Both the position numbers and the translations under genes were made by a program. The notes under the pieces are model-generated. The model was given only the letters and a program-made list of their open reading frames with translations, did not search any database and had not been told where the DNA came from. A stretch of DNA of 64,000 nt from contig CM049408.1 of NCBI GenBank assembly GCA_026929865.2, forward strand, positions 21,745,001 to 21,809,000, given 5' to 3'. Shown in pieces: positions 25,009 through 64,000 of this stretch; position 1 is the stretch's first letter, and each line of letters begins with the position of its first letter. This stretch comes from Hyperoplus lanceolatus. Its lineage: Eukaryota; Chordata; Actinopteri; Uranoscopiformes; Ammodytidae.

Positions 25009-25450
25009 ATAAAGTCCGCTGATTTCCGCTCCAGCACCGCTCATTAAAGGCGCCAGGAGCCCCACTGTGCTCGCTCTACAACCGGAACCATCACGTCATT
25101 ATCTGCGGTCGGTTATCCCCTCTTCTTCTCCCCCCGATTCACTCACAGCCAGGTGCCAGTGAGGGCCTGTGGGAAATCTCATGGCATCCTCCCCTTTTGT
25201 GGAGCGCTGGAGACGGATGAAACGAGGAGGCGGCAGTCCGGCTGCTGAGTGGCACCGCTCGGCATAGATGCGTCCTCAGTGCGCGGCTCCCTGCCGTTGG
25301 GGCGCCGGTCCCGGTGGGGAGGGGTGGGAAGAGAGAGAGCAGCGTTGTGGGGCGACGCTGTCAGCCGTGTGATATCACTTTACCGGGAGGATGGGAGGGG
25401 GTAGTAGGGGTGGTAATGATCAGTTGTCGTCGCCAGAGGAAAGCGTAAAA
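25009..25450 (-). promoter_or_regulatory. GC/CpG-rich promoter-like region, probably for fam163
   Basis: This is one of the few GC-rich, CpG-containing stretches in an AT-rich neighbourhood; GGGGCGCCGGTCCC and several CGCTCG/GCGCGG words lie in 25,240-25,330. It is upstream of the candidate UTR exons on the same strand. No TATA box is clear. The assignment is inferred from composition and position. Confidence 0.4.
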
Positions 25451-26653
25451 CTGGTCTGGAGTAGCTACTTTGAACCATGGTGGTGAGACCACACTGAAGG
25501 AAAACTAACTACAATCCAAAAATATATATTGAAAAAAATTCAGATTAGAAATGCAAAAAACGCATAGCTGCCGAGTTCCACAGAATCCTGATATGTTAGC
25601 CACATAGCAGCTTTAATTATATGTTTAAGAGTTGCTGATGCTCTATTGGTCAGTTTTTAACTGATGTTTGAAGGAAAAGTTTGGGTTAACAGGTTGCAGC
25701 AGGACAGTTTTTTTTAGGTCCTCATATATCAGGAGAGTGCACTCATGGACCATTTGACCCCTGACCTTCTGACAGGGCTTACTGCAATGATCATAAAAGC
25801 CTTTTATCAATGAATTAATAAGACTTAAAATTGTCGATGGCTTACTAACTTTTGATGAGAAAAGCAGTGTCCATAAACAATGACCTTATTTTAATGTATT
25901 AGTGAGGCATTTAATATGTATAATCCCTTATTAAGACTTGATATTACTTAGAAAGCAAGACGAGGATTGATTGATGTTTATTAATGGCTACCTGTAGATT
26001 TTATCTATGGTATAACTGATATATAAAGCATTAGTGAATAATTTAATAACCGTTATAGTGCCATATAAAACCATTAGATAAGGTAAAATAAGGGGCCATA
26101 CACCTCAACAAAAGGGTCCGGACAGAAAAGCCTAAAAGGAAAACGGTTTGGGTGAGTGTAAACTGCTGTCCGTGGGGCTGAAGTTCACTACGAGATATGA
26201 AACACACTAATGCAGTCATCTCTTTATCTCATATTATTCATGCAACTAAAGGATAATCTCAGACATCGTTGCTACGCTCTCTTCATCTTCCCAAAATCCC
26301 TAAAGCATCTGGAGCCAACCAATGATCCAAACCAAAGAACATGATCCATTTTGATCATAATGGCCCGCATAATGAGGAGATTTAGCTTGGCTACATTTGT
26401 TAAAGTATAATCTTGATTCAGAAAAAGTGTCTCATCTCTCTTTAGCGCTTCCCTGCATCTGTGTGTCTCCGGCTAAATTAAGCCAGTTTTGTAGCAGGGG
26501 GCTGATGAAGGCAGGCCAGAGGGGAGTTCTAAGATCACTGCTCAAATTGAATAAAGGAGTCGACACATTACAGCAGCTTAGATGATATACCCCACTGAAC
26601 TGGTTAATTAAAAAACAAACAAAAAACAGCACAATGTTATACACGGCACACAG

Positions 26654-26655
<2 letters not shown>

Positions 26656-26688
<33 letters not shown>
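26656..26688. repeat. (CA)n microsatellite
   Basis: A 33-bp CA tract in intergenic DNA. Confidence 0.9.
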
Positions 26689-26692
<4 letters not shown>

Positions 26693-27364
26693 ACACATTT
26701 AAACCAAGGCCAGCTCCTCTATTCATCGCCGTCTTTTACCCCCATGTATCTTCCTTCCCCTGCCTCATAACTTGAGTTCATTATTGCCTTGGCAGGGTTC
26801 CCTCAGATGAAATTAGAACGACAACAGCCACGACACAGAGAGTGTAGCAGTACAAAGTTTGTACAGGGTGAAGTCGAGAGCCTGTGTATGCGTGTGTGTG
26901 CTGAACAAATCTAATCTTCTCTGATTCACGGGTAATCTTGTCTGCATGCATTTGCGATACACTTCCTCTTTGCGTATGTACTCAGTCTGAGAGATGGAGA
27001 CAGAGAGCCAATGAGAGAGAATGGCTTCTGACAGTGGAACACAGCATGAGCAATACAATATGAGATGAAGTCACAAAGCCTTTCTTAGCAGGGCCACCGG
27101 TTAGAGTTGAAGGCGCCGGCTGAGTTCATTTACTGGCAATACTACTTGTGACACAGTTACACACCCTGAAGGCTGAATTACGCCTTCACCATCCAGAGAA
27201 GTGCTTAGGCACTGCTGTTGGCTTTTGAACAGACGGACTAGGGGACAGACAAAGTATTCGGATGGATGATCCAATCGATCCTAGATTTTAAGTTTGCATT
27301 GGTTGTTAAAAAAACTCTCTTATGCACATAAATAAAGAGATATATTCTTCCTTTAAAACATGCT

Positions 27365-27600
27365 TAGCCCTGCTAGATAGCTCAGTGGATGGCAATGTCG
27401 GTGAGTCACTGATATAGTGCAGATATTCATGGTCCCCAGAGGATGAATCCAACTGATTCTGATGGTCCCCTGACTTTTTCTCTAGCTCCACCACGAGGTG
27501 GAGATAGTTGATTTTAAAGTGAAATGTCTCACCAACTACTGGATGTATCGCAAGGAAATATGGCTCAGATGTTGTAATTGCTGTCAAAATGAATTGTCAT
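27365..27600. repeat. Interspersed fish repeat fragment, class unknown
   Basis: Phrases such as TTCATGGTCCCCAGAGGATG, GATGGTCCCCTGACTTTTTC and CTCACCAACTACTGGATG match a repeat I recall as very common in percomorph genomes. No terminal repeats or coding are seen, so its class is undetermined. Confidence 0.5.
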
Positions 27601-29119
27601 ATCTTTGTTTGACACACAACTTTTGATCTAGTGCCACTATCAGGTTAAAATGTCCATTTGTCCAACACTTTTTTTTGCTACTTTATGAACATTACTGTGA
27701 AAATGGTACTTTATTTGTAGTGTAAATAAGCCAATGTTAACTGACTAACCTACTTTCCATCCATGTGGCTATCTTTCTATATGGGAAATTAAATCTGCAA
27801 ACAACAAAATATTTAAGGCTAGGGGTTTCTTACGGAACCTATCATACATTTCTGAAAAGAAAAGGTAGTCACAATGTCTCAGGGCAAGCTCAACATGAGA
27901 GTGAAAACTATGAATAAAGGATCTATGAAATCCTTTATTGCTAGTGACAGGCAAAAATTGTCCGCTGCAATCCGGCAAGGTACAGAGACAGGGAGAATAT
28001 AGCTACAGTAAATCGTGTTATACTTACTACAAACACAAACTGATTTATCTGTCAATAAAGCTTTTCTCAGTGGCTCCACTGAAGAAGGACAGAAGTTATG
28101 GAAATGGCGCATTAAAAAGGCTTTTACTTGGGGGGTAGCTCAATTGAAGATATAAGAAGAATGCCATGCAGGTAGCATTACACCAGGTTACAAAATAACG
28201 TGAAAAAAAAAAAAAAAGTGTTTTCTTGTTACCAAACGCAGTCAAATGCGTTATATGGCCTCAAAGCTCACAAGATTGAAACAGCTGTCGACATCCTGGA
28301 TTGTGAAAACAGATGTTAAACATATTAAAACTGCAGAGAACTGTTGGCATTTTCTCAGATTGTACTACACAGTGGAAAGGTGATGTGTGGAGGCAGCACA
28401 AGGAGGACTAAAGCTTTACTGAGGCTAAAATGGCCTCTATTCCTTGGTATTAGTTCATAATTCACAGAATCCATTTTGTTCATAACAGCTGCTGCAGTAT
28501 CTTTTGTCTAGTGTAGGACAGGTGTCCAATCCTTAATATCCTGTATTCTCCACAGAGGAGATGTAAGGTAGCTGATGAAGCAGAGGCACAGCTTAGATCA
28601 CAGTAAACTGAAAACTAATTAGATCTGTTTGTCATCACAAGGGATTTTTCTGTGGAACTGTACAGTAGTCTAAGGCACGACCATATACCCAGGACTTCAA
28701 GTCGTCAAGTGAATTCCACACTGTGTCATTAAAGAGTGTTGCACCACCATCCATCCCACTTCTTCTCAGCCGGGCCTCCTTTAATGTGTCTCTTTCATTG
28801 TGTAGTGTGTTAATGGCGAAAAGCACCTTATGAGCCCATTTCTCTTCTTTTAATGTTACTGTGCATGTTACTGTACGGCGCTGTATGAACACTGGATTTT
28901 CTTTCAGGGTGCACACAGTAGGACAGGTGGCGGATCTTATCTTGTATTACCTGGAAACAGACTTATTTACATTTGAATTATTGTTGTGTATTGTGCAGCC
29001 TACATATTTAGATACATTTTATTTTATTGCGTTAGGCTATAGGGGAAATATTCTTTATAGTTGTACATTCTTTTTCATCTTATTTCTATGTCCTATAACA
29101 TTATTTTAAATGGGACCAG

Positions 29120-29165
29120 CAACCGAATTTCCCCCCAGGGATTAATAAAGTATTGGATTCTCATT
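29120..29165 (+). repeat. LINE 3' tail fragment
   Basis: GAATTTCCCCCCAGGGATTA followed by ATAAAGTATT is the typical 3' end of fish L2/Rex1-type LINEs. It is severely 5'-truncated. Confidence 0.5.
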
Positions 29166-29639
29166 CTGGTTTTAGGTAGCTTTGATCTGAGTTTTGTGGG
29201 CTTTGATTTACAATAACTCTTGTTCACAGCAGACAACTTAACTAAAGCAGGAACAGCGCAGGAGGAACTAACATCATTAACTATGGCTCTGTTCCATTAC
29301 TATCGGGCGAGAACATACCAAACCAACACCCTGGAAATGGTATAGGCCTACATAACAGCCTTCATTATAGTTATTAATGACACTTGTGTTTGACCTAATC
29401 AGCCATATCAAACTGTCTGCAATAAAAATGGCTATAAGCCAGTAAAATATGGGTTGCTTGCAGTGATGACCTACAGACTGTATGGTGATGGCCCAACTCT
29501 TGAGTTCTAGTTAATCTCATTATTTTATTTTTCCAGACCCGTTTTCCTGTCGAAACTTTTCCATCTACCCCTTTATAGGTCCATGATCTACCCTAACCTG
29601 AAGTGAACCTTATCCCTGCTTATAGTGTAGGCTACACTT

Positions 29640-29769
<130 letters not shown>

Positions 29770-31596
29770 ATTTTACTTATTGTTACTTGTGGCTCACCGC
29801 TCACCAAGAAAAAACACTAAAAAACAACTTTATGCTAGCTAGCCAACCAATCGTCAGGTAGACATTATACAGTTAGGAACTAGCTAACGAACATTGTTCA
29901 GCATTCAAGGTTAGCTAAACATATACAAATCAGCCAGACAAGTTTTCCTAAACACTTAGTGGAGACCGAAAAAATAACTAAAATAATTGTAAATATAAGG
30001 ACTTACAATAGTCAGTTGGTCAGAAACATGACTCTTACCGTTATGCTGTGTCTTCCGGATGTGCCAATTGAGAACTGGTTGCTTACACATTCATATTACT
30101 TGAAAAATGTTACTTCAGAAGTTGTGTTTCACGGTTGTTTCTGCTGCCCCCAGGTGGCCAGAAAAGTAGGGAATATGATCGAATGTAATTGCTCCCGCAG
30201 CTGTTATGCTGACTTCGGCATACCTTTTCTCCTTTGCCGAATAATGCATTCGCACATTGTAACTGTAACAGCCAAATATACATTCTCATTATTCGGAAAG
30301 AAAGAAATTCATTAAAAAATAGGTTATATGTTTTGGGGTCATATCCTAAAGCTTATAGTGTACCCATAAAAGCCTGTACTTTTCATTTGGATGAGCTGGT
30401 TTGCCTGCCCTCACACAGGTAAGCGAGGTTATCATCATACACAAGGTTATTGCGGTGAAGACTTTGCTACAGTATGAGGCTTCCCTGTGGGCATATTAGT
30501 CAATTCTGTTAACACGCTCCGCTGTGCTGGGCTCCAGGATTAGTTTTTAATTACATTCAATAGTGTAGTGTCACCAGCCGCAGGCCCGGCACAATATCCC
30601 CTGCAACAACCTTCTCTTCAGGGACAAGAGGGCACAGCGTCGGTGAGCAATGTGCAATTTACACATAAATTAAACCTGTGTAAATTAAACAGCTGCTTCC
30701 ATACTGATTCACCAAACACTTCTGACTTTAAAAAGGACCTTGCCGCTTGTCTTGAAGAGGATTCAAGCAAAACTCTCATCTGCAAAACATGCAAAATGTT
30801 AAAAAGTGTAAATATAAATGCCATCAAACCTTTGGTATGAGCTGGTAGACTAGACACAATCAATATAAACTGTATTGTAGCCTCAACATTGTATAATGTG
30901 AGTGTAATAATAATAATGTGAGTGTACTCCCAGTATGAAGACAACTTACTTGCTTTGAGTATATTTCCTGAAATCGGTGCATTGCTTTGTTCGTTCACTC
31001 ATCACCCATCGATTTTATTTCTTTGCAGTTTCGTACCATGGCATGACCCAGGTCAGCTACAGTAATAACAGAGCAGAGCTTGAAATCCAGCACACAAGCA
31101 CGCTAATACACACATCTGGAGATCAAAGGTGTAAGCATATCTGATATTTTTCACAGTTGATTTCTGTTTTTAAAATGGTAGTAAACTCCAGTGTGCGCTC
31201 CAATGCAAACATTGGCAAAAAAAAAGAAAGGGATGTGATAGCAGCGGAGCTTTTGAGAAAAAGATTTAGCGCTCATTATCACACTCCCTTTGGCTGAGGA
31301 AGTAACATATATGAGTTTGAGAAAGCAGATCAGATTATCACTAAGTTAAAACAAAACTCTATATCATCACTTGAAGGCTTTTATCTGTTTTTTTGCCTAT
31401 GCACAGTGTGGGAAAAACTACAGTCGAGCCCCAGAGACAGAATCCAGGTGGAGAGAGGAGCCCAAGCTGTTTTTAACCTTGGTTCACCTCCACATATTTA
31501 GTGAATGCATCTCTAATGAGGCAGAGTCCCTGAACCGGGCTCAGTAAGAGGCCGAGCACATGGCCATCTGTCTGTCTCAAAGTCTGAGAGCGAAGT

Positions 31597-58012
<26,416 letters not shown>

Positions 58013-58576
58013 GCCCCCCGTCTATGGGAGAGGCCTATAGGTTTGAACCTGAATTGGCCACAATGCAGCTATTCATACAGGCTGTGTCTGGTGGTTTCGA
58101 CTATATTCACACAGATGTCAGCTAAAAAAAGAGACCCGGCCAAACCACCACAACAACCAAAACCAAAACCCGAACCTCTAATTTTCAAAGCGAGACTCCT
58201 CACAGCAATATAGACACCACAATAAGGGACCAGTTTAAAAAAAAACAGCCCGAAGAAATGACAACATTTACACACACACATAAAGATTATACAAAAGTGT
58301 TTGCTACAAGCTACAAGAGGAATGTCGTGTCAGCAAATTAAAAATATCCGAATAAACTGAGCTTTAGCAGGTTCATTTCGTGTTCAGTGATTCAAGGAAA
58401 AGCCCAAACGAAACTTTTAAAAGTACTTTGTGAAGCCGGTAGCGTTCAGAAAGTAGCATCCATACCTTCCTCCCTGCTGACAGCTCGAGGCGGCCTCAAA
58501 TGTGCACACGAGCATCCCCGCAACAACAAGCGCTGTGATTCGCTGAGAATTCTCAGCCACTTCACCATGCTGCCCT

Positions 58577-58588
58577 CTGATTGGCTGG
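58577..58588 (-). promoter_or_regulatory. CCAAT box in the nrdc promoter region
   Basis: CTGATTGGCTGG reads CCAGCCAATCAG on the - strand, a good NF-Y CCAAT site about 570 bp upstream of the first nrdc ATG. No TATA box is evident; the segment 58,420-58,600 is relatively GC-rich. Confidence 0.35.
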
Positions 58589-59447
58589 AGAGTTAAAAAG
58601 GCGTGGTTGGCGTGCTTACATGTGGGCAGTGAGGGGTCAGAAGTGGTTACGTTGTGAAAGCTGCAGGGATGGAGACAAATAGCCACCTGGATGTACCGGG
58701 CATCTGCTAGCCATTTATGATCATGACTGCTAGATTGATGTTCGAGCGAACACTCGTCATTGCCTGCAAGTGACAATTGTTCTTTTATTTACTTTTTATA
58801 ATCTCGTCAGCCAATATAAAAGGTAAGCATTGCATTGGATGTGAACTGTCTTGTCATCTTGCCATATGGCTGCCACCGTACTCCATGGGTATTGCACCCC
58901 CCACACATCTCTTAATGCACCTGTGCAAGACCCCTAACAGGGATGATTAGTCTAGAGCCGCTAGGTGGCAGGAGTAGGCCACGAGGGATGTAGGGCAACA
59001 TTTAACACATTATTTTTGAGGGTGGGCTGTGATTTAGATGCTCCGATTAAAGTGTTGCCAAAGTGTAGCCTATTTCTTCCTGTAATTTCAAGGCCTTCTA
59101 AAAAAATTTGTTAAAGTGTTTTAATGCTCTCAAATCTTTTATTAGTGATCCACTGAGACATCCAAGTAAGACAGTTAGAAAAAAGACAAGGAAAAAAGGC
59201 AAAATAACAATCATTAAAAGCAATACAGATGAGAAAACAAGTACCCAATTAGACCGACAAATAGGCTATATGTTGCCTAATGTACTGCACATCAAGCCCC
59301 ACATCACAATCAAATGGTTAAAAAGAAAAATCTTATCATTAATAAGCCCCGTTGGCATTTGTCCAGTGCCCTTCCTCGGCCTCTCCTCTGCAGCGTGTTG
59401 GCATTTCACCCCTCCACTGTGCCAATATGTCCTCCCCCTCACTCACC

Positions 59448-59449
<2 letters not shown>

Positions 59450-59484
<35 letters not shown>
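59450..59484. repeat. (CT)n microsatellite
   Basis: A pure CT tract of about 17 units. Confidence 0.95.
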
Positions 59485-59488
<4 letters not shown>

Positions 59489-60592
59489 GTCTCTCAGTCT
59501 GAAGCCAATCTGATTTGCCCCTGGGCTTCTGTCGGCAGAAAAGAGGTGATAAACACCGCAACCATGACAACCAGCGAGCCAGACACATGCCTGGGTTTCC
59601 TGTATCCTAATGGCTTAACTTGGCATCCTCTCCTACTTTAATTCATCAAGTCCAGCCTTCACCTGAGCTGATATTAAGACACTCAGGGGCGGACGAAAAG
59701 GCTCTGTAGGTTTGCTGCAGTTAAGAGCTGTCTCGTCCTCATCTTCTAAAGGTAAACTTAGGGTTGATCATCGAAATGTGAAAAGGAAAAACTCCTTGTT
59801 CTACAGTCGGACGAATAATAATTTCCTCAGACAGATTTAAATGAACAGAAATGTTGGCGTATTGATTCCTCTGGCTTTCTCTTAAGAAGTCAGATAGAAA
59901 GTGAAAGCACTAAGCTGGTTCTCACAAACATATCCTATTGATCACTAATGGAGCTCTTCTGACGACACTTTGCATGGTGTTCCTTGCACCAGACATACTG
60001 TACAGCAATGGTGCGAGGCGAGCACAATAGCCATTGCTCGGCTCAAATTGCAAGGCTGTGGTAATAGCGAGCATAATCGGCCTTTGAGAACTGTGCAAAA
60101 GTGCCTTTTCACGCCCCGCCACATGAAAACTTTCAGAGCGAAATGGTCAGGCCTGCGTGAGGGATCGATTGGACGAGCCTATGCAATTCATGAACCTCCC
60201 CTTTGGAGCAGACACATGTGCCCTTTTCATAGTAAGGTAGTAGCCTTCACAATTCCAAGTTTTTTTTCCAACACCGATTTTTGTGTGCTCCTCTTTATGA
60301 CCGTGCCCCAAATTGAAGTTCAGATCTGGCACCTCAGGCCTTCCTCTAGAAAAATGTGTCCGTCTGTGAAAAAGGCAATGGGAGAAAGCAGCCGGCTGAA
60401 TCATTGTAGGTATTATGAATCTGTCCCCCTCCGTCAGCTTCCCGCAAGAGTCATAACAGGCAGCAACAGCACAGGGAGTCAGTCTTTACCTTAAGCTTCC
60501 ATGGAGGCAGCGTTCCCAGAGCAACTGATTTGAATCCTGATTAAAACGGGAGTTTCGAATAATTAGTTCAGTGATGTACTGTATGTGTATAA

Positions 60593-60593
<1 letters not shown>

Positions 60594-60672
<79 letters not shown>
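60594..60672. repeat. (TG)n microsatellite, about 39 units
   Basis: A pure 79-bp TG tract. A second, compound TG region follows at 60785-60990. Confidence 0.97.
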
Positions 60673-60673
<1 letters not shown>

Positions 60674-60784
60674 GCACGGATCTCAGTATGTGGCATGTGT
60701 GTGGGAGTCATCATGTTCTCGTGAGTCACGGTGTATCTTGTGTGTAGTTATGGTAAATGAGGAGGGGGCGTTATATGCCCATAT

Positions 60785-60889
60785 GTGTCTGTGTGTGTGT
60801 GTATGTGTGTGTGTGTTCATGAGCCTGTGGTTAATCCTGTGAATCACTGTGTCTTCAGCATGTATGTTCGTGTGTGTGTGCATGTGTGT

Positions 60890-60961
<72 letters not shown>

Positions 60962-60990
60962 ATGCCTGTGTGTGTTTGCATGTGTGTTTC
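60785..60990. repeat. Compound TG-rich microsatellite region
   Basis: Interrupted TGTG tracts with CATG, TATG and TCTG interruptions. The longest pure run is 60895-60960 (33 units). Confidence 0.9.
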
Positions 60991-62080
60991 ATCTCTCCCG
61001 AGAGGCTTGTCCTTGCCTGCAGTACCACTGTTGTGAATCAGAGGTGAGTCCTCTTGGAGCTGCCCTCTGCTTTAATCTGGAAGCTAATGACAGAACCACC
61101 TGCCCTCCTGGCTAACCTCCCTTACCCCCCCACCCCCACCTCCCAACCCATATCCATCCCCTCTATTCGCTGGCACCTCTCCGCTCTCCTTCCAATCCTC
61201 CTCTTTCATCACAACACACAACCATCTCAGCCAGCCCTCACAAAACCCCCAAATTCCCACTGCTCATTGCCTCCCTTTCACTCTCTCCCACGACCGGCCT
61301 GTTATTTTCCCTCTCTCCCATCCTTTCTTCCACTTGCTTTCTTCTCCCACAGAGTGCAGTGTGCCCTTGCCCGACTCCCTGATTGCCTCATCCCGCTCTG
61401 TAACTATAGAGACTAGGGGGGTGGGGGGGCAGTGTGTGTAGTGTGCGGGCCCCCAAAGAAGAACCAAGACACGTGTTCAGAGACAACGCGACAGTATGTG
61501 AACAAACGTGTCACTTTAAGGAGTTATTCTAACCCCGCCGTGCATTGGCAGGGGAGAGGAATAAACCACGTTCTGACTCTTCTGTCAGTCTGCCTGTCCT
61601 CGAGTCTTGAGTGTGTGTGCATTCGCGCATGCAAGCCGGTCCCGGTGGATATCTCCTCGTGTACAAGAGCATAATTGGGAGTGAGCGACCAAAAAATGGG
61701 ATGCCCACATCCTGCAATGTTGTCCACCACAGTGCTAGAGAGTGAAGGAGAGAGAACAGAGAGGAGGAGGGGGGGGGGGGGGGCAATGGGAGGAAATCAA
61801 AGGGAGATCAGCATGTAAACCAGTCTGAATTGACAAGAGCCCGCAGGAGAATCAAAGTGTTAGTAAACGAAGGAAGAAAGGCAGAGAGAAGTGAAGGAAT
61901 CTTAGTCTGATCTGACAGAAAATAATTCAGACGGGAGAAGGGCGAAGAAGGCTTGCTTTGGAGAAGGGAGAAAAGCGGAGGAGGAAGAAAGCAGCAGAAG
62001 TGGCTGAAGTGAAACACACAGCATGAATCCCCATCCATTTCAGCACCGGACAGCTCCCACAGACAGCAGCACTAGGCCAG

Positions 62081-62188
62081 TATAAATAGATCCCCTACTT
62101 TAGAGGGCCCCATCAACGCTCCCAAAAGAAAGAAAAAAAGTGCTTTATGTGCTCAGAGCGGCTCCTGCCCCCGAGAGAACAGACGCGT
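62081..62188 (+). promoter_or_regulatory. Candidate TATA promoter and first exon with splice donor
   Basis: TATAAATAG starts at 62081 and is followed about 105 bp later by a near-consensus donor, CGC|GTAAGTATC (62187-62188). A possible small internal exon (acceptor TTCTTAATTTAG ending 62258, donor ACG|GTGAGG after about 62290) comes next. It would transcribe rightwards, away from nrdc. No protein was recognised, so this is signal-based only. Confidence 0.3.
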
Positions 62189-64000
62189 AAGTATCTGATG
62201 GTGCCTGCCTGATAACCATCTTCTCTCAGTTCCTCTCCGTTTGTTTTCTTAATTTAGGGAGCCTCCACGGTTCAACGACAACACTATACGGTGAGGAAAA
62301 AAGCGGTAGAGGATATAGCCTCAGGGTCTGGGATCACATTACCCCTGCCACTGATCTGGCATCAACACTCGCGGAGCTGGAAATAACAACCTCGGTGCCC
62401 AAACCTTGTTTATATCATACATCCGCTGCTCCCCTGAATGTTTGAAGGTGACTTTAAAGCTACAGTGCGTAACTTCTGTTTCCCCCATGAGGAATTCTGA
62501 GGAATTACAAAAACACAATGGGATGGATTTTTTTTTTTTTAAACCTGCTGCTGTACGTCTTTCTTAACAGCAAAATCAACAACCGATACAAAATGTGGGC
62601 ACTTCTTCCTGTGCCAGTGTCAGGAGGCGACACCAGTTTGTAAACGCTGCCATACTGAGAAATACAGAGACAATTTTGTGGAGCTGATAGGCTCAATCAA
62701 CTTTGTGTCAGCTAGTCTGTCGATGGCTTGAATGTAACCGACATTCATTCATATGAAAAAGTTATGCACTATAGCTTTAATGTGTGCATTTGTCTGTTAG
62801 TGGTCACTCCCCCCCCAAAAAAAAATGCGTTTGTGCATGGGGCAAATTGCATACATGCCCTGCATCTGCCAGCCCTTTTCCAGTGGAAGCGAGCGTTAAG
62901 TAGCCTTGTGGGGAAGCTGTAATACAGCCTAATGCACCTGAGAGCCCTGAAATCTATAACCATCATCTACATCTTCCTGATATTACTGGAACCGTCTCTG
63001 TTACTCTTTCTGATAGGAATCTCCAGGGAGAGCTTTCCCCCTCTCCACTGCTGCTGTAGGGAGAGGTATGGTAAAGACAGAGAGAGAGAGAGCATGCATG
63101 AGCAAGAGATACTCCTCTCCATTTCTTCAAGGTGATTCACCTTAATGCACGCTGAAATCAATGTGAAATTGAACTGAAAATTGAACTCTCAGCCCAGTAA
63201 TGTGGAAGACATGTTGTTATTAAATCTTTTCCCATGGCCATGAAAGCGGCTGACAGGTATTCGAACGTTTTCGAAGGGTTGTTTTTCGGCACTATAGTGT
63301 GGCACCATGGTGTCCTTGATGGACACTTTGCCATTGGGGGCCACCGGGACCCCCAGGCTTCACAAGGGACCTTTACTTGCCACTTTGAAGCAGTGTTGTT
63401 GATTGAGCAGCGGCCACCTATAGGCCGTGATTAGCCGGTGCAGGAGGCTAAATTCAGTCTTGGCAGGGGGTTTCTCTTCTGGCATCTGTTGCACCCACTA
63501 CCTTCCATTTGGGAAGACAGGTGTATTGATGCGAGCCGTGCGCAGACGTCCAGGCCTCTCTCTAATCTCCGCTGTTTCCTACCTTCATAGCATGCAGTCA
63601 CCACCACAGTTCTCCCGACCGATGCTATGTGCGTGCCTGCGTGCGTGCTCGCGCGCGCGTGGGGCTATGTGCACGACGAAGCCAGCTGGCACGAGTCGCC
63701 ATGGTAACACACACCGGTTTCACGAAATCCGTCGGTGCTTAAGGGCAATGGGAGAGATGAATAAACTAATGAGATTATAAATTATTGTCGGTATAGCTGA
63801 ACAGTCGGGGTATTTTTTTCCCCAGACTGCACACGCGGGCAACGTGAGGAGAAAGTTTATGGAGGGCCCATTGTGTGACTCCGCTGTGCCTCCTGTAATC
63901 TGTTTATGATGAGGAAGTGAAGTGGCTCCTCTGGTGAGAAAGGAACCCACCCTGGATGCGCGCTTTTTTATGCCTCATAATACAAACTAGCAATTGCGCG

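Larger units (their letters stand above)
58620..64000. other. Upstream intergenic region, no recognised protein-coding gene
   Basis: It holds TG/CT microsatellites and long unique stretches of moderate GC content. Segments near 60,110-60,400 and 63,220-63,420 look unique rather than repetitive and could be conserved non-coding elements, but this cannot be judged without alignment. Open frames here lack recognisable domains. Confidence 0.4.

Noticed and set aside
59108-59641. 177-codon + strand open frame
   Set aside because: Basic, AT-driven start followed by a CT-repeat Leu-Ser stretch; no recognised domain or splice context.
59970-60494. 174-codon + strand open frame
   Set aside because: No domain, no plausible homolog recalled, and composition unlike coding sequence. 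The underlying DNA may be non-coding but conserved.
63234-63780. Overlapping + strand frames near the right edge
   Set aside because: No recognisable motif; the GC-rich GCGTGCGTGC/CGCGCGCG tract and lack of splice signals argue against coding.

Overview
The window comes from a vertebrate nuclear genome, almost certainly a ray-finned (teleost) fish. The evidence is short coding exons with GT-AG introns, very long CA/TG/GA microsatellites, many hAT-type and Tc1 DNA transposons, LINE 3' tails and a tRNA-derived SINE, plus proteins that align best from memory with vertebrate families. No prokaryotic, plasmid or phage features were seen.

Layout from left to right. (1) 216-1593, + strand: the 3' four coding exons of an ODF3/CIMAP sperm-axoneme protein, closest to ODF3L2 (CIMAP1D); its first exon lies left of the window. 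(2) 2043-4380, - strand: a complete six-exon ebi3 (IL-27/IL-35 beta chain), convergent with odf3l2. (3) 5030-10347, - strand: an eight-exon gene matching only the C-terminal coiled coil of RABGAP1/RABGAP1L, with no TBC domain; one intron carries a hAT element nested inside another. (4) 10348-14830: repeat-bearing intergenic DNA. (5) 14831-15566, - strand: the two coding exons of a FAM163A-like membrane protein, with possible 5' UTR exons near 16.3 and 24.0 kb and a GC-rich promoter-like area near 25.0-25.4 kb; the intervening DNA is rich in microsatellites and holds a 1.9 kb hAT element. (6) 25.5-31.6 kb: intergenic. (7) 31597-58012, - strand: a complete 31-exon nardilysin (nrdc) gene whose reconstructed exons sum to 3,501 nt in frame; its introns hold at least five DNA transposons, two SINEs and LINE tails. 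(8) 58.1-64 kb: no recognised gene, several microsatellites, and one TATA-plus-splice-donor candidate first exon at 62.08-62.19 kb.

The genes do not form a pathway. The gene content is reminiscent of the 1q/9q/19p paralogon: in human, RABGAP1L and FAM163A lie on 1q, RABGAP1 and FAM163B on 9q, and EBI3 and ODF3L2 on 19p. The coiled-coil gene and the fam163 gene here may therefore be third ohnologs. The most notable signals are two nrdc splice sites embedded in dinucleotide repeats (a GC donor followed by (CA)n, and an acceptor preceded by about 88 TG units), a Tc1 element with about 570-bp chimeric inverted arms, and a hAT element with clustered GGGCAAGT subterminal motifs.
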